Source: Verrucomicrobiota bacterium
GTDB lineage: Bacteria; Verrucomicrobiota; Verrucomicrobiia; Limisphaerales; J093
Assembly (NCBI GenBank): GCA_022710935.1
Contig: JAKLFY010000045.1
Location: forward strand, 1 to 52,085
Direction of reading: 5' to 3'
Length of the DNA: 52,085 bases
The position numbers were made by a program, and so were the translations under genes. Position 1 is the stretch's first letter, and each line of letters starts with the position of its first letter. Below the pieces are notes generated by a model. The model ran no database searches, was not told the origin of the DNA, and saw only the letters and a program-made list of their open reading frames with translations. Shown here piece after piece: positions 32,680-42,333 of this stretch.

Positions 32680-35463
32680 ATGCGTGCCGCTGCTTCCGTG
32701 AGTCCCGCCGCCTCGCTCAAGGAACTCGAGCGGCTTCTGCCGCAGTGTCTGCTGGCCGATCAACTGCGGATCGGCTGGAAGGTCACACGCTGGATCGAGG
32801 CCCACCGGCAGAGCCCGCGCGCGCCGCATGACCTGCCGCTGTGGCTCGACGAGGCGCGGGCCTCGATCGCCCGGCGGGGGCGGAGGCAGGCGGCTCTGCC
32901 CGAGCTGCGCTACCCGCCCGAGCTGCCCATCAGCGCCAAACGCAAGGAAATCCTCGATGCCTTGCGGGCGCACCAGGTGCTGATCGTCGCGGGCGAGACC
33001 GGTTCGGGCAAGACCACGCAGTTGCCGAAGATCTGTTTGGAAGCCGGTTTCGGCGTGCGGGCCAAGATCGGGTGCACGCAGCCGCGCCGTGTTGCGGCGC
33101 TCTCCCTTTCACGGCGCGTGGCCGAGGAGATCGATCGTCCGTGGGGCCGCGCCGTGGGATGCAAGATCCGGTTCTCGGATCAGACCAGTGCGGAGACGTA
33201 CGTCAAGTTCATGACCGATGGCATTCTGCTTGCCGAGGCGCAGGCCGATCCGGTGCTCAGCGAGTACGAGGTGGTGATTCTGGACGAAGCGCACGAGCGG
33301 TCTCTGAACATCGATTTCCTGATCGGTCTGCTCAAGCGTCTGCTGCCCCAGCGGAGCGATCTCAAGTTGATCGTCACCTCCGCCACGATCGACACCGAGG
33401 CCTTTGCGCGGCACTTCGATCACGCCCCCATCATCACCGTCTCGGGGCGCCTGTTCCCTGTGTCTGTGGAATACCGCCCATTCGGCGCCGACTCGGGCGA
33501 TGAAGACGGCGAGAGGGCGGAGGACGGCCGGACGTACGTCGATGCCGCGGTGGATGCGGTCCAGGACATCCTGGCCACTTCGGCCTCGGGCGACGTGCTC
33601 GTGTTCATGCCGGGCGAACGTGACATCATCGAGACGCGCGACGCCCTGCGGGAGGCGGGCGGAGGACGGCTCGAGCTTGTCCCGCTGTTTGGCAGGCTGA
33701 GCGCCGACGAACAGCAGCGCGTGTTCGCCGCAACGAAGCGGCGCAAGATCGTCATTGCGACCAATATCGCCGAGACGTCGCTGACGGTGCCGGGCATTCG
33801 GTATGTCGTGGACACAGGCCTCGGGCGGATCAGCCGCTACAATGCCCGGACCCGGACGCGGCGTTTGCCGATCGAGCCCATATCGCAGAGCAGCGCCAAC
33901 CAGCGCAAGGGCCGCTGCGGGCGCGTTGCCGAAGGGATCTGTTATCGCCTTTACAGCGAGGAGGAGTTCCAGGCCCGCCCGCTTTACACGCAGCCCGAAA
34001 TCCAGCGGGCGAATCTCGCCGATGTCATCCTGCGGATGAAGGCGTTCGATCTGGGCGAGGTCGAGGAGTTCCCTTTCATCCATCCGCCCTCGCCGGCGGC
34101 GATTGCGGGCGCGTACCTGTTGCTGGCCGAGATTGGCGCGCTCGATGCCGACCGGCGACTGACGCCCCTGGGCGAGCGGCTGGCGCGCCTGCCCGTCGAC
34201 CCGACCATTGGCCGGATGATTCTCGAGGCACAGATCGAGGGCGTCCTCGAACCGGTGCTGATCATCTCGGCCGGCCTGAGCATCCAGGATCCCCGCGAAC
34301 GCCCCGCCGACCGCCAGGACGCGGCGTCCGCGGCCCACCGCCTCTTTCAACACCCGCGCTCGGATTTCCTGACGCTGGTGCGGATTTGGGACGCCTACCA
34401 CGAGACGCTCGACTCGCTCAAGACGCAGAGCCAGATGCGCAAGTTCTGCCGCGAGCATTTCCTGTCGTTCCCCCGGATGCGCGAGTGGCGCGACATCCAC
34501 GCCCAACTCCGCGAGACCGTCGCGCACCTGGGCGGGCCGCCGGGACCCGCCGCACCGGACGATGCGGACGAAACACTCGAAGACGCGCTGGCCCAGGGAC
34601 CGCTCCCGCTTGCCTCCGAAGAATCCCGGAGCCGTATCGCGGGGCCGGATGCGTCCGCGCCATCTGGCCCCGCCGAACATCGAGATCAGCGCCGTCTCAC
34701 GACGGCGGCCGCGGGGTTCACTGCGCAGTCCAAACAGCAACAGGCCGCCTTCCGCGCGGCAGATCCCTGGTACGCCGCCGTTCATCGGTCGATTCTGACC
34801 GGCCTGTTCAGCCACGTGGCGGCCAGGAAGGAACGGAACCTGTATCGGCTGGCGGGGAATCGCGAAGCCATGGTCTTCCCCGGTTCCGGCCTTTTTGAAA
34901 GGGGAGCTGAAAGCCGTGCCGAATCGGGGCCCAAGGATGCGCCGAAAGCCCCGCCCCGTTCTCAGACACAGCCGGCCTGGATCGTCGCCGGCGAAATCGT
35001 TGAGACCTCGCGCCGTTTCGTCCGGACGGTGGCGGAGATTGACCCGCGCTGGATTGTCGATCTCGCGCCGCACCTGATCCGAAAGGCCCATCTGGACCCG
35101 CACTGGGACCCCGCCGCCGGGCGGGTTGCGGCGCTCGAGCGGGTGACCCTCAACGGCCTGGTGGTCTCGGAGAGGATGGTGTCCTACCGGCAAAGCCACC
35201 CGGCGGAGGCGACGGAGATCTTCATCCGCGCGGCGCTGATCTCCGAAGGTCTGGCCGATCACTTCCGAAGCGCCGTTCGAGTCCAAGGCAAGGCGGCGCA
35301 ATCGCCGACTCCGCGGGCCGGAGGGGCGGTTCAGGGCCACCGCGAGCAGGCCGCCCTCGGGCAATCCCGCGTTGATCCGCCGCCGCCAGACCTCGCGTCG
35401 CTGCCAGCGGCCTATCGGTTTCTGTGGCACAACCATCAGTTGCGGCAGAAGATCGAGCTTTGA
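32680..35463 (+). CDS. hrpA: ATP-dependent RNA helicase HrpA, N-terminal part (ended by in-frame TGA)
   Basis: From ATG 32680 the frame encodes the DEAH-box helicase HrpA: Walker A GETGSGKTTQ (about 106), ILDEAHERSLN (about 201), SATIDTE, TNIAETSLTVPGIRYVVDTG and motif VI QRKGRCGRVAEG (about 409), then the ratchet and OB-fold part. It stops at TGA 35461, codon 928, but the same frame continues with the missing C-terminal domain. Uninterrupted length would be about 1,457 aa against about 1,300 in E. coli. HrpA rescues collided ribosomes and remodels RNA. The stop falls between HNHQLRQKIEL and QTRLQHRLVP. A TGG-to-TGA change is the simplest explanation. Confidence 0.85.
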   Translation: MRAAASVSPAASLKELERLLPQCLLADQLRIGWKVTRWIEAHRQSPRAPHDLPLWLDEARASIARRGRRQAALPELRYPPELPISAKRKEILDALRAHQVLIVAGETGSGKTTQLPKICLEAGFGVRAKIGCTQPRRVAALSLSRRVAEEIDRPWGRAVGCKIRFSDQTSAETYVKFMTDGILLAEAQADPVLSEYEVVILDEAHERSLNIDFLIGLLKRLLPQRSDLKLIVTSATIDTEAFARHFDHAPIITVSGRLFPVSVEYRPFGADSGDEDGERAEDGRTYVDAAVDAVQDILATSASGDVLVFMPGERDIIETRDALREAGGGRLELVPLFGRLSADEQQRVFAATKRRKIVIATNIAETSLTVPGIRYVVDTGLGRISRYNARTRTRRLPIEPISQSSANQRKGRCGRVAEGICYRLYSEEEFQARPLYTQPEIQRANLADVILRMKAFDLGEVEEFPFIHPPSPAAIAGAYLLLAEIGALDADRRLTPLGERLARLPVDPTIGRMILEAQIEGVLEPVLIISAGLSIQDPRERPADRQDAASAAHRLFQHPRSDFLTLVRIWDAYHETLDSLKTQSQMRKFCREHFLSFPRMREWRDIHAQLRETVAHLGGPPGPAAPDDADETLEDALAQGPLPLASEESRSRIAGPDASAPSGPAEHRDQRRLTTAAAGFTAQSKQQQAAFRAADPWYAAVHRSILTGLFSHVAARKERNLYRLAGNREAMVFPGSGLFERGAESRAESGPKDAPKAPPRSQTQPAWIVAGEIVETSRRFVRTVAEIDPRWIVDLAPHLIRKAHLDPHWDPAAGRVAALERVTLNGLVVSERMVSYRQSHPAEATEIFIRAALISEGLADHFRSAVRVQGKAAQSPTPRAGGAVQGHREQAALGQSRVDPPPPDLASLPAAYRFLWHNHQLRQKIEL

Positions 35464-35472
35464 CAGACCCGA

Positions 35473-37053
35473 TTGCAGCACCGGCTGGTGCCCGATTTGG
35501 ACCAAGCGCTGCACCGGGCCTACGCGGAACGGCTGTCGAATGTGGGGTCGGTGGCCGACCTTAATCATCTCCTGCATGAGCGCCAGACCGAGGGAACGCC
35601 GTGGCTCTGTCTCGATGCGGCGGATCTGCTCGGGGAACACGCCGGCGCGTTCGACGGACACGCATTTCCGGATGCCGTCGCCGTTGGCACCCAACAGATC
35701 CCTGTCGCCTACGACTATGCACCCGGCGACGAGCGCGACGGCGTGACGGTCCGGTTGCCCTTCACGCTGGCGCAGGTGATCGAGCCGCATCTGCTCGACT
35801 GGGCGGTGCCGGGTCTGCGCGAGCCTCAGATTCTCCACCTTCTGCAGGCGTTGCCCAAGGATCTGCGCCGCGCGTTGATGCCGCTCGCGCCCCGGGCGAA
35901 GGAAATGGCCCAGGCCGTCAAGCCCTCCGGAAGCGCGTTTCTCCCGGCCCTGATCCGATTCATCCGGGAGCGCTACGGCGTCGAGGTGCCCGGCACGGCC
36001 TGGAGCGTCGAGTTGCTGCCGGCCCATTTGCGTCCGCGGTTCGAGATTCTCGGGCGCGAAAACCAGCCATTGGCACGCGGACGCGATCTGCGCGCGTTGC
36101 GGGTTGAACTCGAATCGCACGACACCACCATCGAGTCCGAGGCGTGGCGGAGCGCCGTGGCGCGCTGGGAGCGGTACGGGCTGAAGGACTGGACCTGCGG
36201 GGACTTGCCCGATCGCATTCAGGTCGCCGATGTTGCGGGGTTCCCAATCGAGGCCTTCCCCGCCCTGCACGTCGAGGCGGGGGAGGTCTCGCTGCGGCTG
36301 TTTCGCAGCGCCGGGTCTGCGATCGAGGCGCACGCGGGAGGCGTGCGGCGGCTGCTGGAAATGGGGCTGCAACGGGAACTCGCATGGCTCGAGAAGGATC
36401 TGCGCAGTCTGGCCCAATGGCGCGTCCTTTACATCACGATCGGGCCTGTCGATGAACTCGAATCCACGGCTTTCGCGAACTTGCGACGCCATCTGTTGAC
36501 TCCATCTGCCGCCCCGCCCCGGACGGCCGCGGCATTCGCGGCGCTGCGCGAGTCAATCCGCGCCGCAATTCGCGGCCTGGCGCCTCAACTCTCGGAGCGA
36601 CTGGGCGAGATCCTGCGTCTGCGCCAGGCCATCCTGCTCTGCCGAAAGCCGTATCCGCGAATGCGGGAGGATCTGGATCGGCTCGTGCCCGCGGGGTTCC
36701 TCGGGCACGTCCCGTTCGATCGACTCCCCCACCTTGCGCGCTATCTCAAGGCGATGCTCATCCGCGCCGAGCGCGCGGCGGTGAATCCAGCCAAGGACCG
36801 CGAGAAGCTCGATCGAGTGCAGCCCTGGATCGATGCCCTCGCTGCCATTCGGATTCGGCCCGATGCAACCGACGCCGTGCGCGCCGACCGCGATGCGTTG
36901 CGCTGGCTGATCGAGGAATTTAAGGTTTCCGTGTTTGCCCAGGAGTTGGGCACCGCGGGAACCGTGTCGCCGCGGACACTCGAACAAGGGCTGGCCGCGC
37001 TCCGAAACCGGCCCGCTCCCGCCAGCCCGGATCGATCACAGGCTCCGCGCTGA
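35473..37053 (+). pseudogene. hrpA: HrpA C-terminal part (DUF3418), in the same frame after the TGA
   Basis: The frame directly follows the TGA without a shift and encodes the DUF3418 C-terminal region of HrpA (DLDQALHRAYAERLSNVGSV, then RPRFEILGRENQPLARGRDL). A TTG at 35473 could restart translation, but no ribosome site is evident. The sequence is undamaged over 526 codons with no further stop, which argues for a very recent mutation, a sequencing error or readthrough rather than decay. Its last codons come from a 42-bp hairpin repeat, and it overlaps the convergent sulfatase gene by 18 bp. Confidence 0.75.
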
Positions 37054-37066
37054 ACCGGATCCGGGC
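37025..37066. repeat. 42-bp hairpin repeat, copy 2
   Basis: A 9-bp stem gcccggatc/gatccgggc. It contains the stop codons of both convergent genes, hrpA (37051-37053) and the sulfatase (37036-37038), and thereby sets the last residues of each. It is well placed as a bidirectional terminator. Confidence 0.8.
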
Positions 37067-38664
37067 GAGTTGGCGCTCGTGAGCGCGATGGCCTCGGCGA
37101 CGGTCTTGATTCCCGCGGGCTGCTTGTCGCCAAACGGACCGTCCGAGCTGCCGGATGGCCACGTGGCGGGATCGGCGTATTGACCGTCGTCCTTGAACTC
37201 CTTCTGCACGCGAACCAGTTCCGCTTTCAATTCGGCAAACCTGGCCGCGATTTCGGGGCGGCGGGCGTTCTCCGGCGAGTGCAGCAGGTTGCGTTGCTCG
37301 GCAGGGTCCTTGACCAGATCGAACATCTCGTAGGCGTCCTGTTTCCAGTAGTGGATGAGCTTGTGCGTGGCCGTGCGCACCCCGAGATGAGCAGCCGTGT
37401 TGTGATGGCCGGGGTCGTGGTAGTAGCGGTAGTAGACACTCGACCGCCAGTCGGACGGCGCCGCGCCGCGCAGCAGCGGAACGAGGGATCGGCCCTGCAT
37501 GGACTCGGGGACGGGCAGACCCGCCAGGTCGAGAAACGTCGGCGCAAGATCGATGTTGGCGACCAACTGCGATGGGGTGTGGCCGGCCCGGAGTCCGGGG
37601 CCGCGCGCCAGCAGCGGGACGCGCAGCCCGGGCTCGTACATGAAGCGTTTGTCGTAGAGCCCCAGATCGCCAAGATACCACCCGTTGTCCGCCGAGTAGA
37701 TGACAACGGTGTTCGCAGCCAGGCCGGCCTGGTCCAGGTAGTCCAGGATCCTCCCCACGCCGTCGTCCACGCCCTGGACGCACGCAAGATAATCCTGCAT
37801 GTAGCGCTGGTACTTCCAGCGGACAAGATCCCTGCCGGTCAGCGTCTTGCCGTCCACCGTCAGTTCCATCGGCACCTCCTGCAGCCATTGGTTGCGGGCG
37901 GGGCCTTTGAGATCGGACGGCGGCTCGATCTTGAGATCGCGGCGGGTCAGATCCCGGGCGACTGTCTGACGGTTGCGGGGAAGCGCCGCGGGGCGCGTGG
38001 CGTAGTCGTCCCAGAGCGTGTCGGGCTCCGGTATCACCCTGTCCTTGAAAAGCGCCTTGTTCCGTTCATCGGGCTCCCACGCCCGGTGCGGGGCCTTCTG
38101 ATGCAGCATCAGAAAGAACGGCTTGTCCTGCGGACGCGTCTTCAACCACTCGATGCCCAGGTCCGTGGTGATGTCCGTGCAATGGCCCTGAATCGTGAGC
38201 CGGCGTCCGGACACCAGGAACGCCGGATTCCAATACGCCCCCTGGCCGGGCAGGACAATCCAACGATCGAAGCCGGTCGGATCGGAGCCCAGATGCCACT
38301 TGCCGATCATCCCCGTGTGGTAGCCGCCGGCTTGCAGTCGCTTGGCCACATGATCGCGCGCGCCGTCGAACCGGTTGAACACCGGCACGCCATTCACATG
38401 CGAGTACTGCCCCGTCAGCAGCGTCGCGCGACTCGGTGTGCAGATCGAGTTGACAACAAAGGAATTGAGGAAGCGCACGCCCTCCCCGGCGAGGCGATCG
38501 ATGTGCGGCGTCTGATTGACCTTCGATCCGTACGCCGAGATCGCATGCTCGGCATGGTCGTCGGAGAAGATGAAGAGAATGTTCGGCCGCGCGGAGTCCG
38601 CGGCCCGCAGCGGGACACTCGCCAGGAGCATCAGGCCGAGCAGGAGACAGAGGTTGCTTTTCAT
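37036..38664 (-). CDS. Secreted sulfatase (formylglycine-dependent)
   Basis: A 542-aa type I sulfatase. Residues 1-21 are a Sec signal (MKSNLCLLLGLMLLASVPLR). Asp35-Asp36 in FIFSDDH begin the metal site. Cys75 in ICTPSRATLLTGQ is the Cys that is converted to formylglycine (C-x-P-S-R). GKWHLGS and VVIYSADNGWYLGDLG supply further active-site and Ca ligands. It hydrolyses sulfate esters of polysaccharides or glycosaminoglycans in the periplasm; the substrate is unknown. It needs a formylglycine-generating enzyme encoded elsewhere. The C-terminal GSGSARSL derives from the hairpin repeat. Confidence 0.9.
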   Translation of the reverse strand: MKSNLCLLLGLMLLASVPLRAADSARPNILFIFSDDHAEHAISAYGSKVNQTPHIDRLAGEGVRFLNSFVVNSICTPSRATLLTGQYSHVNGVPVFNRFDGARDHVAKRLQAGGYHTGMIGKWHLGSDPTGFDRWIVLPGQGAYWNPAFLVSGRRLTIQGHCTDITTDLGIEWLKTRPQDKPFFLMLHQKAPHRAWEPDERNKALFKDRVIPEPDTLWDDYATRPAALPRNRQTVARDLTRRDLKIEPPSDLKGPARNQWLQEVPMELTVDGKTLTGRDLVRWKYQRYMQDYLACVQGVDDGVGRILDYLDQAGLAANTVVIYSADNGWYLGDLGLYDKRFMYEPGLRVPLLARGPGLRAGHTPSQLVANIDLAPTFLDLAGLPVPESMQGRSLVPLLRGAAPSDWRSSVYYRYYHDPGHHNTAAHLGVRTATHKLIHYWKQDAYEMFDLVKDPAEQRNLLHSPENARRPEIAARFAELKAELVRVQKEFKDDGQYADPATWPSGSSDGPFGDKQPAGIKTVAEAIALTSANSPGSGSARSL

Positions 38665-38868
38665 GGCCGTCAGTGCGGAATGGAGATGTCGTTCAAGATC
38701 CTGGCGCGGTTTTGCCTTTCTAGCCCGCAGCGGTCCGCATCTTGGAGTCTTCGGCTTCGCCGTGTCACAAGTCCATGAGACATGCGGGCGAGCCCGATCA
38801 TGGAGCGGCGGCCGCCCTTCGCACGAGCAAATTCTGCCGCCTACCCCGTCGTTCCAGGACGCGTCTTT

Positions 38869-39195
38869 TCAGTCATGTAACTCCAGAAGGGAGGGTGATT
38901 TGGCGAAAACCAGAGTGCGGAGTCGTTGGCGCCCACCGCGAGCGGAACGGAAGCGCATCTGAAAGCTGCGCGTGTTGGACTTGGTCTTGGGGTTTTTCTG
39001 GCGCACTCGATTCACCGCCGCGTTGGCCAAGCTGACCACCACGCGTCGAATCGTCCCCAAGACCCGTGCGGCGCCGGGAGTCCGCACGCGGCTTTGATCT
39101 TCCCGCAGCGTGATGTCCAGGCAGTGGTGCAGTCGGCTTTCCACCTGGTCGTCGTCGACCTCATGCAGCACGCGGGTAAAGGGGGTCGCTTGCAT
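38869..39195 (-). pseudogene. Transposase C-terminal remnant (ISAs1-like)
   Basis: The frame encodes HEVDDDQVESRLHHCLDITL, then REDQSRVRTPGAARVLGTIR and RRVVVSLANAAVNRVRQKNP, the pattern of the C-terminal end of ISAs1-type (H-repeat) transposases where the catalytic Glu region is followed by an R-x-R-T stretch. About 100 of 350-400 residues remain; nothing upstream matches the rest. No terminal repeats were seen. It accounts for part of the 727-bp gap between the sulfatase and the exported protein; the other parts look empty. Confidence 0.55.
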
Positions 39196-39391
39196 TTTTC
39201 CAAAGGACGATTATCTTCTGTGCCAAGTTGGAGGAGGGATGGTTCACCCAAAAGGCAGGACGAATTGCGTTCACGATCCCGAGCGCCTATGTCGCGCCTC
39301 GGGATCCAAGCCCCGGAGAACCGATCGCGTCGTTCCCCGGCCTGGCTTGTCCGGCCGCCAATCCGTCGTCCAACCCAACAAGGAGGAAACC

Positions 39392-39883
39392 ATGCGTGTA
39401 TCACTCACGAACAAACTGATCGCCGGCGCCGCGGCCACACTCGCGGTGCTGGGCGTCCAGTGGTTCGATCTCACCCCGGCGGCCCGGGCTGCCGACCGCC
39501 AAACCGGGGCCCCCGCGGCCCAAATGAAGGACGGCGCGGGCGCCACGGCCCCCGCGGCGACCGTCAAGACCAGCCGGTATCCGATCCGCGGCAAACTCAA
39601 GGCCGTCGACGCCGCGGGCCACACGTTCACGCTGGTCGGCGCCGAGAAGGACCGGGTCTTCAAGACCACGGCGCAGACCGAGATCATACGGCAGGGCAAG
39701 CCGGCAACGCTGGCCGAGGCGGTTGTCGGCGACGAGGTCGGCGGCCTTGTCGAAAAGCAGAGCAACGGCACCGTCGTCGTCCTGAAGGTGCGCTTCGGAC
39801 CGAAGACCGAGGAAGAGCAGAAGGCCACGACACCGAAACGCAAGCCGCGTTCGGCCGCGGCGAAGACAGCCGACGTGCGCTGA
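39392..39883 (+). CDS. Small exported protein of unknown function
   Basis: A 163-aa product. A perfect AAGGAGG ribosome site precedes ATG 39392 by 6 bp. Residues 1-33 are a signal peptide (MRVSLTNKLIAGAAATLAVL). After an Ala/Gly-rich linker, residues about 60-130 (IRGKLKAVDAAGHTFTLVGA, then RVFKTTAQTEIIRQGKPATL) form a small beta-rich domain like the OB-type DUF5666 group, where a carried metal or ligand is not known. The tail is Lys/Arg-rich. It stands alone. Confidence 0.75.
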   Translation: MRVSLTNKLIAGAAATLAVLGVQWFDLTPAARAADRQTGAPAAQMKDGAGATAPAATVKTSRYPIRGKLKAVDAAGHTFTLVGAEKDRVFKTTAQTEIIRQGKPATLAEAVVGDEVGGLVEKQSNGTVVVLKVRFGPKTEEEQKATTPKRKPRSAAAKTADVR

Positions 39884-40081
39884 GTTGAGAGCACGTCCGC
39901 GGGCGGGCGGGCCGATTGAGGCCTGCCCGCCTCTCCTGCGCCCGTCCCCCGCCCAGCCTCTTTGCCCTCACGCATTGGCGCCGGGCTTACACAAACCTGC
40001 GGATATTTTACTTCTCATGCCGCGCGTTCCGGCTATGAATTTGGCGAGTCGGTTCATGGCGCACGATCGAAAGGATTCACA

Positions 40082-41164
40082 ATGGGACTCATGGATTATC
40101 TGAAAACGCAACTGCTCGACATCATCCAGTGGCAGGATGATTCGCGCGACACGGTTTCCTGGCGGTTCCCGGACGAGGACAAGGAAATCAAGCGCGGGGC
40201 GCAACTCATCGTGCGGGAATCCCAGGTGGCTCAGTTTGTCTATCTGGGCCAGTTCGGAGACACGTTCGGGCCGGGCAAACACTCCCTCACCACGGACAAC
40301 ATCCCCATTCTCTCGACGCTCAAGGGATGGAAATACGGCTTCGAGTCCCCATTCAAGGCCGACGTTTATTTCGTCACGACCCGCCTGTTCACCGGCAACA
40401 AATGGGGCACATCCAATCCGGTCATGATGCGTGACGCCGACTTCGGCATCGTGCGCGTGCGCGCGTTCGGCACCTACGATTTCCGGGTGATCGAGCCCAA
40501 GTTGTTCCTCAAGGAGGTCGCCGGCACCGACGCGCATTTCCGGTTGGATGAATTCGCCGACGCCATGCGTTCGCGGCTGGTGAGTGTCTTCTCCGACGCC
40601 CTCGCGAGCGCCAAGGTGCCCGTGCTCGATGTGGCCACGCGCTACTCCGAGCTGGGCGAGGCTCTCCTGCCCCTCATCAACCCCGTCCTGGCCGAGAAGT
40701 ACGGACTCGAGATGCCCAGTTTCATCGTCGAGAACGTCTCGGTCCCGCCCGAGGTGGAACAGGCCATCGACAAACGGTCGAGCATGGCCGCCATCGGCAA
40801 CCTCAACGACTACGTCAAGCTCCAGATGGCCGAAGGCATGGCCAAAGGCGAAGGCGGCGGTGGCGCCGGCGGCATGGCCGCACAGTTCGCCGTCGGCATG
40901 GCCATGGCCCAGCAAATGATGCAGCAAACCGGCGGTGTCATGGCCCAAACCACGCCCCCGATCGCCGGCGCCGGAGCCCCGGCGGCGCCGCCAGTCGGCG
41001 CGCCCCTGCCCGATCTGCTCAGCCCGGCCGACGCCGCCACGTTGCTGGGGGTCAGCGAGGCCGACGTCCTCACCGCCCTGGGCGATGGGTCCCTGAAGGG
41101 CAAGAAGATCGGCGCCACCTGGCGGATCCCCCGTGCCGCAGTCGATGAGTTCCTGAAGTCTTAG
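40082..41164 (+). CDS. SPFH-domain protein (YdjI-like) with C-terminal HTH
   Basis: From ATG 40082 a 360-aa protein. Residues 1-230 match the YdjI/virion-core-like SPFH family (MGLMDYLKTQLLDIIQWQDD, RFPDEDKEIKRGAQLIVRES, KGWKYGFESPFKADVYFVTT). A Gly/Ala/Met-rich linker (about 255-305) follows. The last 50 residues (LLSPADAATLLGVSEADVLT, then GATWRIPRAAVDEFLKS) form an excisionase-type HTH instead of the zinc ribbon or short tail usual in relatives. SPFH proteins scaffold membranes and in Bacillus act with PspA-type envelope stress proteins. The next gene is the YdjG-like partner, 43 bp on. A link between membrane state and transcription is inference. Confidence 0.8.
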   Translation: MGLMDYLKTQLLDIIQWQDDSRDTVSWRFPDEDKEIKRGAQLIVRESQVAQFVYLGQFGDTFGPGKHSLTTDNIPILSTLKGWKYGFESPFKADVYFVTTRLFTGNKWGTSNPVMMRDADFGIVRVRAFGTYDFRVIEPKLFLKEVAGTDAHFRLDEFADAMRSRLVSVFSDALASAKVPVLDVATRYSELGEALLPLINPVLAEKYGLEMPSFIVENVSVPPEVEQAIDKRSSMAAIGNLNDYVKLQMAEGMAKGEGGGGAGGMAAQFAVGMAMAQQMMQQTGGVMAQTTPPIAGAGAPAAPPVGAPLPDLLSPADAATLLGVSEADVLTALGDGSLKGKKIGATWRIPRAAVDEFLKS

Positions 41165-41207
41165 GAAGGCGCGCATCAGCCCGCTCCACATTTGAGGGAT
41201 TCGCACC

Positions 41208-42311
41208 ATGGTTGAGGCAGAGGCCCGATCGAAGTTCTCCTGTCCGGCCTGCGGGGGAGAGGCCGTATGGAATCCGGCCAAGCAGGCCTTGATCTGCGCA
41301 TTCTGCGGCACGACCTCGCCGGCGAAGATCGAGGTCTCGCCCTCTGGCGAGGAGGTGATTCAGGAAAACGACCTTGTAGCCGCCCTGCGGGCGATCCCGC
41401 AGGATCGCCGCGGTTGGCAGGCGCCCAAGACCAGCGTCCGGTGCCAGAGTTGCCAGGCCATCTCGGTGTTCGATCCCGAGCGTGTCGGCCAGCGCTGCGA
41501 CTTCTGCGGATCTTCGGCCCTGGTCCCCTACCAGGAAATCAAGGAGTCATTCCGGCCCGAGGGGCTCCTCCCGATGAAGGTCAGCGAGGCCCAGGTGCGC
41601 GAGAGCGTCCGGAAATGGTACGCAAACCGGTGGTTCGCCCCGAACAGGCTCAAGTCCGGCGCCCTCACCGACACGGTCAAGGGACTCTACATCCCGTATT
41701 GGACCTTCGACGCCCAGGTGCATGCGGACTGGACGGCGGAATCCGGTTATTACTACTACGTGACCGAAAGCTACCGCGATGCGAACGGCCAGATGAAGAC
41801 GCGGCAAGTCCGCAAGATCCGGTGGCAGGCCAGCGCGGGAGCCCTCGACCACTTCTTCGACGACGAGCTTGTCGGGGCCTCGCGCGGCGTCCAGGCCGAC
41901 CTGCTCCGCCGGATCGAGCCCTTTCCCACGAAAGAACTGGTCCGTTACGACGCCGGGTTCCTCTCGGGCTGGGTGGTCGAGCGCTACCAGATCGACCTCG
42001 TCCCCGCGGCCCAACACGCCCGCGAACGCATGGATGCGGCTGTCAGGCAGCTCTGTGCCGCCCAGGTCCCCGGCGATACGCATCGCAACCTCGAGGTCCG
42101 CGCCGACTACTCGAGCCAGACCTTCAAACACATCCTGGTTCCGCTCTGGCTCTTGACCTACACCTACGGGGCCAGGGTGTTTCAAGTCATGGTCAACGGC
42201 TACACCGGCGCCATCGCCGGACACTTCCCGAAGAGCTGGATCAAGATCATGCTCGCCGTCCTCGCCGGGCTGGCCGCCATGGCTGCCCTGGTCTGGATCA
42301 CGCAGCATTGA
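41208..42311 (+). CDS. Double zinc-ribbon membrane-anchored protein (YdjG-like)
   Basis: A 367-aa product. Two zinc ribbons occur at the N-terminus: CPACGG...CAFCG (about 12-33) and CQSCQ...CDFCG (about 80-103). A middle domain of about 200 residues has many aromatic residues (GLYIPYWTFDAQVHADWTAE), and a single transmembrane helix lies near the C-terminus (IMLAVLAGLAAMAALVWI). This layout is that of the YdjG family, encoded beside SPFH/YdjI proteins, as here. The pair probably forms a membrane-associated complex in envelope stress; this is inference from the Bacillus operon. Confidence 0.78.
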   Translation: MVEAEARSKFSCPACGGEAVWNPAKQALICAFCGTTSPAKIEVSPSGEEVIQENDLVAALRAIPQDRRGWQAPKTSVRCQSCQAISVFDPERVGQRCDFCGSSALVPYQEIKESFRPEGLLPMKVSEAQVRESVRKWYANRWFAPNRLKSGALTDTVKGLYIPYWTFDAQVHADWTAESGYYYYVTESYRDANGQMKTRQVRKIRWQASAGALDHFFDDELVGASRGVQADLLRRIEPFPTKELVRYDAGFLSGWVVERYQIDLVPAAQHARERMDAAVRQLCAAQVPGDTHRNLEVRADYSSQTFKHILVPLWLLTYTYGARVFQVMVNGYTGAIAGHFPKSWIKIMLAVLAGLAAMAALVWITQH

Positions 42312-42333
42312 CGCCGCGTCCCGCCACACTCTC

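Noticed and set aside
35461-35463. TGA as a sense codon (recoded genetic code or selenocysteine)
   Set aside because: Many genes in the window end in TGA, and no selenocysteine insertion structure or selenoprotein homology applies to HrpA.
33109-36492. Long minus-strand open frame opposite hrpA
   Set aside because: Antisense shadow; the plus strand encodes all helicase motifs of HrpA.
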